Origin: Bimuria novae-zelandiae CBS 107.79
Lineage: Eukaryota > Ascomycota > Dothideomycetes > Pleosporales > Didymosphaeriaceae
DNA length: 64,000 nucleotides
Assembly: GCA_010015655.1 (NCBI GenBank)
Contig: ML976695.1
Span: 540,466-604,465, forward strand
Reading direction: 5' to 3'
Shown: positions 45,888 to 57,084 of the stretch, piece by piece
Layout: the number at the start of each line of letters is the position of its first letter
Numbering within the stretch: the stretch's first letter is position 1
Notes under the pieces: model-generated
Seen by the model: the letters and a program-made list of their open reading frames with translations, nothing else
Told to the model about the DNA's origin: nothing
Databases searched by the model: none
Program-made: the position numbers and the translations under genes

Positions 45888-47117
45888 CAGGTCGTATAAC
45901 AGTCAATCCAAGTTGATGTTCCAAAAGACCTACACGTCCGGCGCTCTTGTGCCATAGATAAAAAATGTCTTCCTTCTATCACGGAATACTCGGCTGGTCA
46001 TTTGGAGCACCTGTGTGATTCCCCGGTGCATTTGAGCCGAACGGGGGCCGGTACGCGTACTTCTCGGCTTCCCAACCTGTGCGTTTCCAATCAATAGCAC
46101 GACGATCTATAGGTAGCAGCGTGCGTCTCAAATATATGATAAGCATACAGCAGCCTGTTCCCTTAGTTCTCTGGTGCAGCATTGAAGACGAAGGACTCGA
46201 AATGCTTGTGCAACTTGTCGTGGGAGTTCTGCTCCTCTATGCTGTCAGCTTCAGGCGACCTGGAGTACGCAGTTGTGCCATTTTCCATGGGGCATGAGTG
46301 CGGTGAAAGACTTCTGAAAAGCGGTATTGGTATCAATGGTGTGTTGCGGTTGATTCGAGCTTCCATCTGTCGAGGTTGCCGTGTGCATCCGGTGTTGAAT
46401 GAAGTGCGTAGGTGGAATGTAAAAGTTTACAGGAGATTTGGAGGGGTATGTGACTAGATATGAAAGGGCAAACTTTGAACCATGGTTGCGGTGATGAGTA
46501 TCATGTTGGGCGGTTCACTTATCGGCCGCCGTAGTAGTATAGGCGGAGCGTGAAGCTAACAAACACTTCATGAACGGTAGTCATTAATGCATTTGGGCGC
46601 ATTTCTCATACGTCAGATCGATATGAGTGCTGATCATCTCTTCTTTTATTGATTTTAGTCTGTCTCTCGTTATTGGTAGACCGACCCGAGCGGAGTGTAT
46701 GCGCCGCTCCTGTCAGAGATCTTCCATTTTGGTGAATATTATGCTAGGCGATACGGAGGCTATTCCAACCGGAATTCATATGCACAAATCGATCATCCCA
46801 AAACCCATGCGCGCAACTACAATGCGTACTAATTACTGATAGTGATACATTCAAATGTTCACGCTAGCGAGACTCACACGAGAAGCCAACCTACGCACCG
46901 CCCGGTGCCTTCATTGGCAGCATTTCTGGAGTTTTCAGTATTCAAAAGGACTTCGCTATGCTCGAACTTATCGTTCTGCGCGTCTGCCAGAGTGGCTTTC
47001 CAGGATGTCGTATTCATGGTTGGGCAAATTTTCGCACCTTCGACTCTAGCTCCGTACCCCACTTTAGCATCGCGTTTGCGCTGCGCGCCCACGTCGCAAC
47101 ACTACGCTCATATCAAT
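45888..47117. other. Intergenic region upstream of DPH6
   Basis: About 1.2 kb with no supported gene. The frame of Dph6 is open upstream to 46842, but that part lacks conservation cues and is treated as leader. Confidence 0.4.
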
Positions 47118-49434
47118 ATGACCACTCCTTTAAATTTCGTTGCTCTCATATCAGGCGGCAAGGATTCCTTCTTCTCTATCTTGCATTGCTTAGCAAACGG
47201 CCACCGACTGGTGGCTTTGGCAAACCTTCACCCGCCGGCGAACGGCGAAGAGGATATTAACAGCTTCATGTACCAGACCGTAGGCGCCTCATTGATCAGC
47301 CTTTACGAAGAAGCTCTCGAAGTTCCTATATACCGGCAGGAGATCCGTGGCTCCGCCGTCGTACACGATACAGACTACCGCCAGCAGGAGTACGACGAAA
47401 CTGAAGCACTAGTCCCATTGCTCAAGCAGGTTAAGCAAAATCACCCGGAAGCCAACGCTGTCTCGACAGGCGCGATCTTGTCAACGTACCAGAGGACGCG
47501 TGTCGAGAATGTCGCTCTACGGCTTGGGCTTACGCCTCTTTCCTTTCTTTGGCAATACCCATTCCTACCGCCTTATTTACAGTCGAGCTTACTCACAGAT
47601 ATGCACGCTGTTGATCAAGTGTCGAGGGTCATCAAGGTGGCTTCTGGCGGGCTGGACGAAAGTTTCCTGGGCGAGAACGTGACCGATCCAAAGACTGTAG
47701 GCCGGATGAAGAAGGCGCTTGGACGCTTCAGTGAGAATGGTGACGGAGCTTTGGTCGGTGAGGGAGGCGAGTTCGAAACACTTGTTGTTGACGGGCCATC
47801 ATTGTTGTGGAAGAAACGGCTAGAGTTGGAAGGCGAGGGAGAGATCCTGCGACAAGATGGCGGTACAGCTGTTTTGAAGCTGGCTGCAAAGCTCTTGGAG
47901 AAAGAGCATGACACAATGAGCCTTCAGGTGAGCACGTGATTACCACAAGCGCTGGGATCTTGAGTTGCTTGTATTATCACGGTTCCCGCCTTTCAAGAAT
48001 TGACCAAGCTGCCTGGCAATATAACATGTCGCTGATGTGCAGAGTCAGGATCTCAGAAGACCTCCGACGTTTGATGATGAAATTTTCGAAGTTCTGAACA
48101 GTCAACTGAAGCTTTCGACTACTACCAACCTTCCTGATCAGCAGTCAACACCGATCTCGTTACCTATAAACATGAATCTTGAGGCAAACGGACGAACGCT
48201 GGTGTTTCACAATATATCTGATAACGCACGCATGGGCTACCAAGCGGGCTCACCTAATAGGGACATCAGAGTGCAGCTCAGCAACATTTTCTTTCGTCTC
48301 GCGAAGTTGCTGGAGTCTTACCGGGCATCTACGTCAGACATCACGCATTGTACATTACTCGTACGCGATATGAAAGACTTTGCCCTGATAAATGGGCTTT
48401 ACGCAAAGTTCTTCAACTTTACAAACCCACCAAGTCGGGTCACAGTTGCCGTTGGGGATGCTATGCCGCAGTCGCTGGACGTCATGCTCACTACCATTGC
48501 GCATCCTCAGGGCGAGCAGAGACGCCGAAAAGGGCTCCACGTACAATCACAATCATATTGGGCACCCGCGAATATTGGGCCGTACAGCCAAGCAATATCT
48601 GTACCGCTCGGGGACGGCTATGAAGTACATGTCGCCGGGCAGATCCCGCTTGACCCGCCCTCCATGGCTTTGTACACTAAGGATGGTTTCAAAGGCGAAG
48701 CCTTGCTGGCGTTACAACACCTGACCCGCATTGGTCGCACCCAAAACGTAAAGTGGTGGGTCGCAGGTGTCGCTATGATACCTGGGTCAGAGGATCTAGA
48801 GGCTCAAGCACAACGTGTCTCCCTCGCACAATCTGTCTGGGCGGTGATAAATGAACCACCCTCCGAAAAAGAGGAAGAGGAGGACGAAGAAGTGATCGAC
48901 GCCTGGGATCGCAAGAACTTCTCCAAAGCCTTCGATGACACGGTCAGCCGGACCCAAATACCGGATTATAGCATCTTCGAACAGCACAACGTGCAGATCC
49001 CTGCAGGACCAACTAAGTTCCGCGCACCACCGTGCATTGTAGTCGAAGTGGATGCGCTACCTCGGTATGCGTCTATCGAGTGGGCATGTACCGGTCTCAG
49101 CGTGAATGCGCTCCAACAGCAGCTTCACAATGATGGGGCATCTGCCGATGGTGGAAGCGCAAAGCCGCATCATCCCAGCAGCGTTCAGGTTCGAGATCCA
49201 GAGAGCCGCTTTGCTTATACCGTTATTGAGATTCCGGGAGATGATGAGGTGGATGCCTCTAGATGGCTGTCACGCGTGGAACATGGAACATTGTACGCGT
49301 CTGCGAAGTTCGATTGGACGCAGTCATACTGGTTCAAGAACGGGATCTCGTGGATTCCGTGCAAGCGTGTATGGAGTGAAGGTGGAAGAGAGGTTAAAGG
49401 AGTGCTTGTGGCTAGGAGCTGTTCGTTACTGTGA
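47118..49434 (+). CDS. DPH6: Diphthine-ammonia ligase with C-terminal RidA-like domains (Dph6), 2 exons
   Basis: Exons 47118-47927 and 48043-49434 give 733 residues; yeast Dph6 is 685. The 115-bp intron starts GTGAGC and ends GTGCAG, phase 0. It performs ATP-dependent amidation of diphthine to diphthamide on eEF2 (EC 6.3.1.14). The N-terminal ATP-pyrophosphatase domain has the SGGKDS loop at residues 12-17 and the family segments ANLHPPANGEEDINSFMYQT, AVSTGAILSTYQRTRVENV and GEGGEFETLVVDGP. Two YjgF/RidA-type domains follow in exon 2, the second beginning near SYWAPANIGPYSQAISVPL and HVAGQIPLDPPSM. This fusion is normal for fungal Dph6. ATG at 47118 places SGGKDS at the usual distance from the N-terminus. 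Confidence 0.95.
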
Positions 49435-50613
49435 GGCAATGTTGCATCTGAAAACCTTGTATCTCTGTTGCATTCAACAGTAAGAGCTGCACTTCGATCT
49501 TAATTCTTCCGAACGTCACGTTCGCATGAACTCAGATAGTCCCTTAAAATGCGGTAGCGGCGTCTTGTTCCGTGCGCCTGGTCGTTGTCATTTTCGTGTT
49601 ATAGTTGTTGTCCGTTCACTGTATGGTTTGATGACATCGCTGATGATGCACAACATCCAGATGGAGTCCCTCCTAGGTTTAGTGACGAGAGGCTTGAACC
49701 CAGGAGGATGATGTTTCTTATGTTGCTGTTGCAGTATGCGTCTACGTCAATCATACAGTACATAGGATACGCAAGTGTAGTTCTAACGATCGAAATGTCG
49801 GAGAAAAGAACAAGCGTGCACAGCCTAGAGCTCGTCGAAACATCGCATGCTGCCTCATCCACCACAACATCGCGCCTCGCTTTTTTGCTCGCATCATCCG
49901 TCGCCATCCAACTTCAACATTACGCCATACTTGCTTCCTCCAGGCTACTCAGGGCCATACTAGCTCACGAAATCACGTCTTGGTTGTGTAGCCTCCTCAT
50001 CTACTCCGAATCTGAGCTTGGAATCCGACACCGACAACGCCTGACTAATCCGAGCACCGGTTATCAACCCACAATCTCGGAGTAAGCTTGACTACATTTT
50101 ATGCACCTGTTATAGCGAATACCGCTCACGGCGCGCTATTCATTTACCAATATAAGCAAGCTAACACACGTGCACCGCGGTGTTCCGCCGTCTGCCTAGA
50201 AATCGGTGTAAACACATAGCGCTAGAACGCGTAACTCACATACTCTACAAATCATAGCGAAGCGGGGCTTGAGCTTCGACATGCAACTACGTCTACGCTG
50301 AACAGTTGATCGACTGTTGTTATTCCGACGAGCGGCTTGAACAGGGGAATGAGCAAGGTTGGCGAACTGTGCCATGATGTGACGAAGGAATATAACTCCA
50401 AGCATGAATGTTATGATTGATGTAGACATATAAAGACATACACATTTCACCAATTCCCTATCTTTCATCCCTCGCACTATCAGAGAATTTAAAGAGTGCA
50501 CTCTTCTCGCAACATTGTATTTGAGATTGCAAATTTTCGGAACGGTACAGAACAAGTACCAGCCACCTCGGGCGCTTTGTTGAACCAACTTCATCATTCT
50601 ATCATCCTCCACA
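49435..50613. other. Intergenic region, no gene supported
   Basis: About 1.2 kb. A plus-strand frame at 49585-50085 (166 codons) has no motif or splice support. The rest presumably holds the Dph6 3' end and the promoter of the small PPPY gene. Confidence 0.4.
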
Positions 50614-50925
50614 ATGTCGTCCGCACGCACTTCGACTTCTTCTACCGCGCCACCACCATACACCTCCGACGAGACGTCGGAAACCTCAACCGTCTCCAAG
50701 AAGCCGCTCCTCAAGCAGTTGTTGCATCGAAAGTGTACGTCCGGAAGCTGCCCCACATGGTCTCTCCGCGTCCTATCTCTCTTAGGTGGAACCTTGCGCT
50801 AACTCTCAGCAGCTGGTAACGGCTCAGAATCAGAGAAAAAGACGAGGAAGACCAAGGTCCAACAACAGCACTACAATAACGAGCCGTTCTGGGCTGCTGC
50901 AGTGGAGTTTACAATGATGCGATAA
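50614..50925 (+). CDS. Small PPPY-motif protein, 78 aa, 2 exons
   Basis: Exons 50614-50734 and 50810-50925. The 75-bp intron has a GTACGT donor, a GCTAAC branch and a TCTCAG acceptor, and the join stays in frame (LLHRK-SAGNGSESEKKTRK). The Ser/Thr-rich N-terminus contains PPPY, the WW-domain ligand recognised by Nedd4/Rsp5 ubiquitin ligases (established for PPxY). A basic centre (KKPLLKQLLHRK, EKKTRKTK) and a C-terminal YNNEPFWAAAVEFTMMR follow. Start context ACAATGTC is acceptable. Family unknown. The clean splice signals and frame retention in both exons are the main support. Confidence 0.6.
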
Positions 50926-51262
50926 GGATACACACTGGTCCGTAAGAGTCTTTGAACGGGTATATATGAGACGACAAAAGGGAGGGAACACTGAGGAACA
51001 CCCGGTCGGGATCTTTGAGAGATTAGTATGGTCACAAATGCGGTCTTTTGCATTGTATGTCTGCTCACAGGGCGGATGTGATACTTGGGGTGGCTAGCAC
51101 GGATGTTTGTGACGGTGACGCAGCTGCTTCGCGGATTACCATCTACGGTGAAGCGGCCAATCAACTTGGTATGATTGTATCATTCTGTCAGGGTAACATC
51201 AAACCAACCATTCATTACTTCGTAATGTCCCAGCACTTCGTCGAAGTATATGCAACACTCTC

Positions 51263-51304
51263 CTACGATATGTACCCTACGATATGTACCCTACGATATG
51301 TACC
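51263..51304. repeat. 14-bp perfect tandem repeat, 3 units
   Basis: CTACGATATGTACC repeated three times without change, just downstream of the Zn2Cys6 gene's stop. Probably a minisatellite in its 3' flank. Confidence 0.95.
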
Positions 51305-51340
51305 CTTCAAAAGAGATACTGCGAAGCCATTAGCATCTTG

Positions 51341-53836
51341 TCAATGCCTTCTCAGTAATGCTTTACTCACTGTATTATTCCAGTTGGCGTTGTCCAGCCA
51401 AGTAAGAAAATCTTCGCTTTCCGTTGGTATTGGTTCCATCCCGTCAATCATTGGAATATCGAAGAAGCCAGCTCCAACACCTCCCAGCACAGCTGGAGCG
51501 CCATCATCCTGGCCCTCGTTCGAAGGCGGCTGGTAGTTCAGTACTTCATCTAATACTAAGGCGATCATCTTGTTCAGCTCTGCGCACAGGCGATGGTTCC
51601 CGTCGTCGGGTACGATCGCCCACTCCACGCAAGATATCAGCACAGAAAGGTTGCGGATGATGTCCGCGCGCGACACGGTACTAGGAAGTGGTTTGTTTTC
51701 GAGAGTGCACCGTCGAAGTTCTAGCGCTAGGACACCGGCGCTGGGCAGGCAGTAGAAGAGAACCAGTGTAGCGAAGTGTCGCTGTACATGGTACTCCTTA
51801 CTCCGGCTCTTGTTGAATATAAGGGCGGTGGAGAGGAGATTCATGGCTATCTCGAGCAGCGCGGGAAGAGCGGTTTGGGTATGCCGGTGAAGAAGACGCT
51901 GAATCTGAAACCCGGCATGCAAATGATCCAGATATGCGCTAATCATCCTTAGGGCAGCGTTTGGTTCGAGTGTTCTCCATACTGATTCATTGTCATAGGT
52001 GTCGTATTTTAGATGGGCGGGCGATGTTTCCCAGTTCTTTTGATGCTCTTCGCGTATCGCTCTTTGTTTGTGAGCGACTCGCACTTAGCCAGACAACGGC
52101 CGTCAGAGGATGAAGCAAACTTACTCTATATCCTCGATCATAAAGGCATCCTTCTTCCCAGCAAGTGATGCTTCGAGGAAGCGCTCTTTAACATGACCTA
52201 GTTTGACACGTAATCGTATCCAGGAGGCTGATCTGATCTGGTTATCCGTAGCCCATCCGTCGTTATCGAGCTTAGATATAGCTTCATTTACCATAGCAGT
52301 GTCATCGGATGCAGCGATTTCATCGTCGATATCAAGAGGTAGCCCTCTGTCACTATAACGCCTGTGTATCATAGGGGGACGCCCGAAAAAGTCCGCCAAG
52401 CTCTTGTCACTGCGATAAACGGCCGCGTAGATCCTTCTCCGGGATTCTCGAAGAAATAGAGGCTCTTCTGACGGTGTTACGACAGCATTTTCGCAATGGA
52501 TTCCTTCTGCATGCAGTGCTGAGATGGTATCTCCATTCCGGCGCCACACTCCGTGGTCTAGTTGTGTCAGTGTTCGAACTCATACTTTGCCAGAACTACG
52601 CACAATTATCACCATAGAAGTTGCTTTGCACAAGTAGATTGTTGTACAGAAGCCAGACCATAATATCGTTTACCGCACCGTGAATCTGACAGAGAGTAAT
52701 ACAGTCGTTAGTAGCATGGATCATATCCTCAATGAATTCGTCTTTGTTGACCCTATCTCCATTTTCGAGTGTAAATAGAGGATCGTCTGGTGCTGAGAAC
52801 TGCGCACATGACGCTGCTAGGGCCATTATCAAACCCAGTGCTTCCCATCGCAAGTTCGGACCAGTCCAGAGTGTATGAAATTCCGATGGTAGCATGGTTG
52901 GCGGAACTTTAAGTGGCTGACAGCTATTCTTCGTGATCTCAGCCAATAGGGGATATATATTCCCAGACTGTGACGTGATATAATCAAGATCGCTAAGCAT
53001 CTGAGGTAATGCCGACGTGACCAATGGACCGATCAATGCGGGCATTGAATTGATCTTGAAATACGCTCTTACAAGGCGCTCCATAAAACGAAACTGCTTA
53101 CACTTGGATAGGACGAGACTGCCTATAGACATGCGACAGTGGCTGGTTCCCTCCAGCCCACTGGCCATGATAGTTGGCATTCCATTTGTACTGGAAAGAG
53201 GCTGCTCGTGCAACGAATTAGGAAGCGGCTCTTCTCCTGCAAAAACACTGGCGTAGCTGGTACTTCCGAGATAGAAGCTCCTGGCGGCTTCTGACATATT
53301 TTGGGTGGTTCTCGTTGCCGACTCAGGAGGAGTCGGCCAAGCATTTACAATGCCAGGGGCCCCAACGTCATTCCGAAGGGCGGTAGGACTGAGACTGAGA
53401 GACGGACGTGCCCCGTGATCTCGCGTTGCGTTTTGACGCACTTCTCCGGCGCGACGCCGTGGCTCGGGCTTCTTACGAGGAACGCCAGGTGGGCGTGTCA
53501 TTGGTGCAGGATGATAGAAACACTGTGTCAGGTGATCAGAGACGTGGCAGGAACTGGTTTTTAGCTGCTGACTTGTTCTGTAATGCCACGCGTCTTGCAC
53601 TTCTCACAAGTAGGCGTCGCATGGTCGCATCGTATCTTTGAGATACGACAGGGTTCGCAAGATCTAGATAGGTATAAGCTTCGGCTCAAGCTTCTCGGAA
53701 TGTACAAACCTAGGCTTGCCGTTCCGCCTGAACATTTTGTGCCACCATACAATGCGGTGCAGCTGTGATGGAGTAAAAATTGAATAAGCGTACTGGCGAG
53801 CGTAGGAGCCTCTATCAGATCGGAGTTCTCAGGCAT
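51341..53836 (-). CDS. Zn2Cys6 transcription factor with fungal-specific TF domain, 4 exons
   Basis: Exons 53836-53573, 53522-52604, 52557-52125 and 52061-51341 give 778 residues. Introns are 50, 46 and 63 bp. The first two joins are well supported; for the third, donor GTAAGT is clear and the acceptor AAAG was chosen because it restores IE-AIREEHQKN. The binuclear cluster at residues 60-89 is split by intron 1: SCEPCRISKIRC, then TCEKC, with the sixth Cys the first residue of exon 2 (spacing C2C6C6C2C8C). The middle homology region follows (LRWEALGLIMALAASCAQFS, RRRIYAAVYRSDKSLADFFG RPPMI, typical of Fungal_trans). The first 55 residues are unusual for the family and may hide another intron. 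A transposon-like end begins 57 bp upstream of the start. Confidence 0.88.
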
Positions 53837-55225
53837 GAGAGGCGATCGCTCCGAGGTGGAGCATTTAGCGTCATGTTAAACTCCGAAGCTGATAACGTGT
53901 TTTATCACTCATCCGGCCACATTAGTCATCCAACCACCCCACCAAAATCGACGCGACTTTTTGTATAATAGCTTAACAACGCGATAGTTAAATATACTAT
54001 AAATAGATTTATTTAATAGCTATAGTCTCTAAGTATATTAAGTTCTTCTATAGCCTTGTTCGTGGCCGTTGCTATACGTAGGTGGTGCTTGTTGTCGCCC
54101 TACGCGCTCCTCTTGCTCCACCTGCTGCACCACCCTTTCAGCCTTTGTAGTAAGCAATTGGCCTTCTGCAGCCTGTAGAGCTCCTTTATAAGTAATATAC
54201 TATTGCCGCTACTACTGCTTACGCTAGCAGCGCTAATTAGTCTACTAAAGCTTTATTACCTCTACTATAAGTATAGTTACTAAGTTTATCGTAAGTTAGT
54301 AACTTTTAATAACTTAGTAAATAGCTTAACTAGTAGGACTTTAGAATTAATGATAAAGTAAGTCTTTAATAAGTTAAGCTTACTACTTTAGCTAAGTAAT
54401 AATATATAGCGTCTCTACTATTTATACGCCTTTAGTATTAACTATTATTATTACATTATATAGCTCTAGTTTATCCTTAGTAAAGTCTAATTTTTTACTT
54501 AAGGCGTTTACTGCGCTATTAAGCGTTCCTAGTTAATAGTATACTATAAAATTAAAATTTGCTAGGAATTTAGTCTATTATACTTGTCTTTAGTTAAGCT
54601 TCTTTATTAATATAAATCTAGTAAAGTTTTAGTAATTTATTTATATTTCTATTTTAAAGCGTGTTCTAGTAAGTTAAGCTTCTTATTATTTAAAAGTATT
54701 TACTATTCCGAGTAGTTCCTTATTATAAATATTATAGTTAAGTTCTACTCCTGAGAACTACTTTAAATAGAAAAATACTAGCCTTTATTTCTTATTTTTA
54801 TATTATTATAAAAGTATTATTCTTAGTACGTAATCTAATACGTCTATTTTTATCCTTATAGGTCTTCTTAGATCGTGTATCTATAATAGTAGTGCTTATA
54901 AAAAAAGCGTCTTTAGCTTCTTAAAAGCTTCTTTAGCTTCTTTAGTAAAACCTATTTATTTATTTTTCTTTATAAGTTCTGTTATTAGTGCTATGGTCTT
55001 AGAGTAGTTCTTAATAAACTTTTAGTAGAAGTTAGTAAATCCTAGAAAGGACTAAATATCTATTATTAACTTAGGTTGTAGCTATTCCTATATAATAGTA
55101 ATATTTTTAGAATCTATAGCTACACCTTTCTATAAGATAATAAATCCTAAGTACTTTGTTTTTATAACATAAAATTCGTATTTTTCTAGGTAAAAGAGTA
55201 ATTAATACTTTTTTATTTTTATAAG

Positions 55226-57084
55226 TAGAGTCCCCCCCCCCAGATTTGACCCAACCCCAGATTTAACCTAGCAAAAGCACGCGACGCGCATGCATCACGC
55301 GTTATCCCCACTAATGCCTCCCTAAACACTAAAAAGACAATTAAATCGCGAAATTTAAATACAGAAGGCTTTATATGCCTTTTAAAATAAAGATTTTTCT
55401 TCTCTAAATTCTGTTACAGACTTCTTTAAAGTTTCGCGACGCACCTTACACCGTAGATATTATAGTAGCTTAACGCAGTCTGTAAGCCACGAAATAGCTT
55501 AGATCTTATTAAATACAAAAGAAAAGACTCTTGTACGATAAATTAAGAACTACACTATTACTAGAACCTAAATTACCTACTTAATACTAAAGGAGCTTAC
55601 CCTCCTTGTGCAGGCCGCACGCGTTACGTACGCGTTATAACTAGCTCTTTCTTTATAATTACTCTCCTATATTAATAATAAATAGATTACACGTTTCTAA
55701 AAGAGGAACCCTAAAATAGAAGGGGTATTTGCTAGGCATCTTAAGTATTTATAAAAGGAAGGAGCATCCTACGCGCGTGTAGAGCGCTAGTTTAACGTAA
55801 TAGCTTTAAAAATAGAGGAGCATGCGTACCTCCCTTTAGATATATAGAACATAGATAAGTTAGGATTCGGTGTTGGTGAGGAGCAGATTATAAAGGTATT
55901 AGTGTACCTTAATACTGCTTAAAAGGATAAAGTAATTACTAGGAAGTAAGAATAGGTTATAGATATTAAGTATATTAATACTATAGGCGAAGCGCTAGCT
56001 CCCCTCCTAATCTTTAAAGGAAATAATATTAACATACGATAGATTAATAAGTAATCGCCTCTAGGGTGGTATTTTGCTACTAGTAAGAATAGCTAGATAT
56101 TAAATAACCTAGGTCTAGAATAGCTAAAGAGAGTATTTAATCTATTAACCCGCGATAAGGCTGCGGGGCGCTAGCGTTTACTTATTATAAATAGATATAG
56201 AAGTTATATACGCGCAGATTTTATCGCCTACTACATAAGAAATTAGATTAATCTTCTAATTATGCCTACTTATTACTTATATATACTTTAACCTCTTAAT
56301 CTTAGCATCTTTTTAGCGTTTAAATAGTATTACTCCTGTGAGACGCATGCAATATCCCGGCTTAGCTTATAGCGCATCCTGCGATTAGAGTGGATAGAAT
56401 TACTATCCTGCGCACGAGAGAAGGCAATATTAAAAAAAATATACTTAGTAGATAGCGTACTACTAGTTTATAGCCTGCGTTACTTATGCGCGTCTTTAGT
56501 AACCTGCCTCGTAAGTCGCCCTCGTTATTACCTGTCCTAGCTACACTATAACAAGCGACTAATTTAGATCTCTCTCTACTATAGAGCTCTCCTCTAGAGC
56601 TAGTAGAACTACTAAGATTAAATAAGTAATTTATAGAGTTACTTCGCGAGGATCCCGCAGTCCTCTTGCCAGTAAAACGCTACGTAGAGCGGATAACACG
56701 CCTTTATAAAATATAGAATGCTATAATAGCTATTTAAGCTAAGTAGATTGCAGATTAGTCTAAGCTTCTTTAGAAGTAAAAGAAGGCTAAGAAAGGAAAA
56801 AGAGTTTAACTAGAAAGTTAATTAATCTATATAATAATAGAAGTGTTGCAGATCGCCCGCGAGGAGGAGGCGAAGCTAATAACAAAATAAGTAAGGGGGC
56901 GCCTACAAAAGGTTGTAGTACTAGAAGAAGATAGTCAGGAGGAAGCGGAAGGTTCGGATTGTTTAGTAGATAGTTTATTAGAGGGGCTGGTAAAGCGCAC
57001 GCGACGCGCAATGCGATCGCGTGCGCAGAGTTGATTTTGCTGGGTCAAATCTGGGGTTGGGTCAAATCTGGGGGGGAGACTCTA
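55226..57084 (+). mobile_element. Fot/pogo transposon of a second family, RIP-degraded, nested in gypsy
   Basis: TA at 55226-55227 and 57083-57084 bound an element of 1855 bp. TIRs of about 45 bp begin GAGTC with a C run and contain CAGATTTGACCCA twice in tandem, then AGCAAAA. The left arm carries A or T where the right has G or C, fitting RIP transitions. It splits the reverse transcriptase/RNase H region of the gypsy element, so it inserted later and both were then mutated. Confidence 0.9.
55360..57000 (+). pseudogene. Degraded Fot transposase
   Basis: Plus-strand readings recover family blocks despite stops: FGVGEEQIIKVL near 55870, LAPLLIFKGNNI near 56010, GLELKRVFNLLTRDKA-type text near 56110-56160 (with stop), RLLIINRYRSYI (ancestral RLLICDGHGSHI block) near 56180, ADFIAYYIRN and the LQPLD-type stretch (LYILQPLNLSIF) near 56280. 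The catalytic Asp in the second and third blocks read as Asn, consistent with G-to-A change. Boundaries are approximate. Confidence 0.75.
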
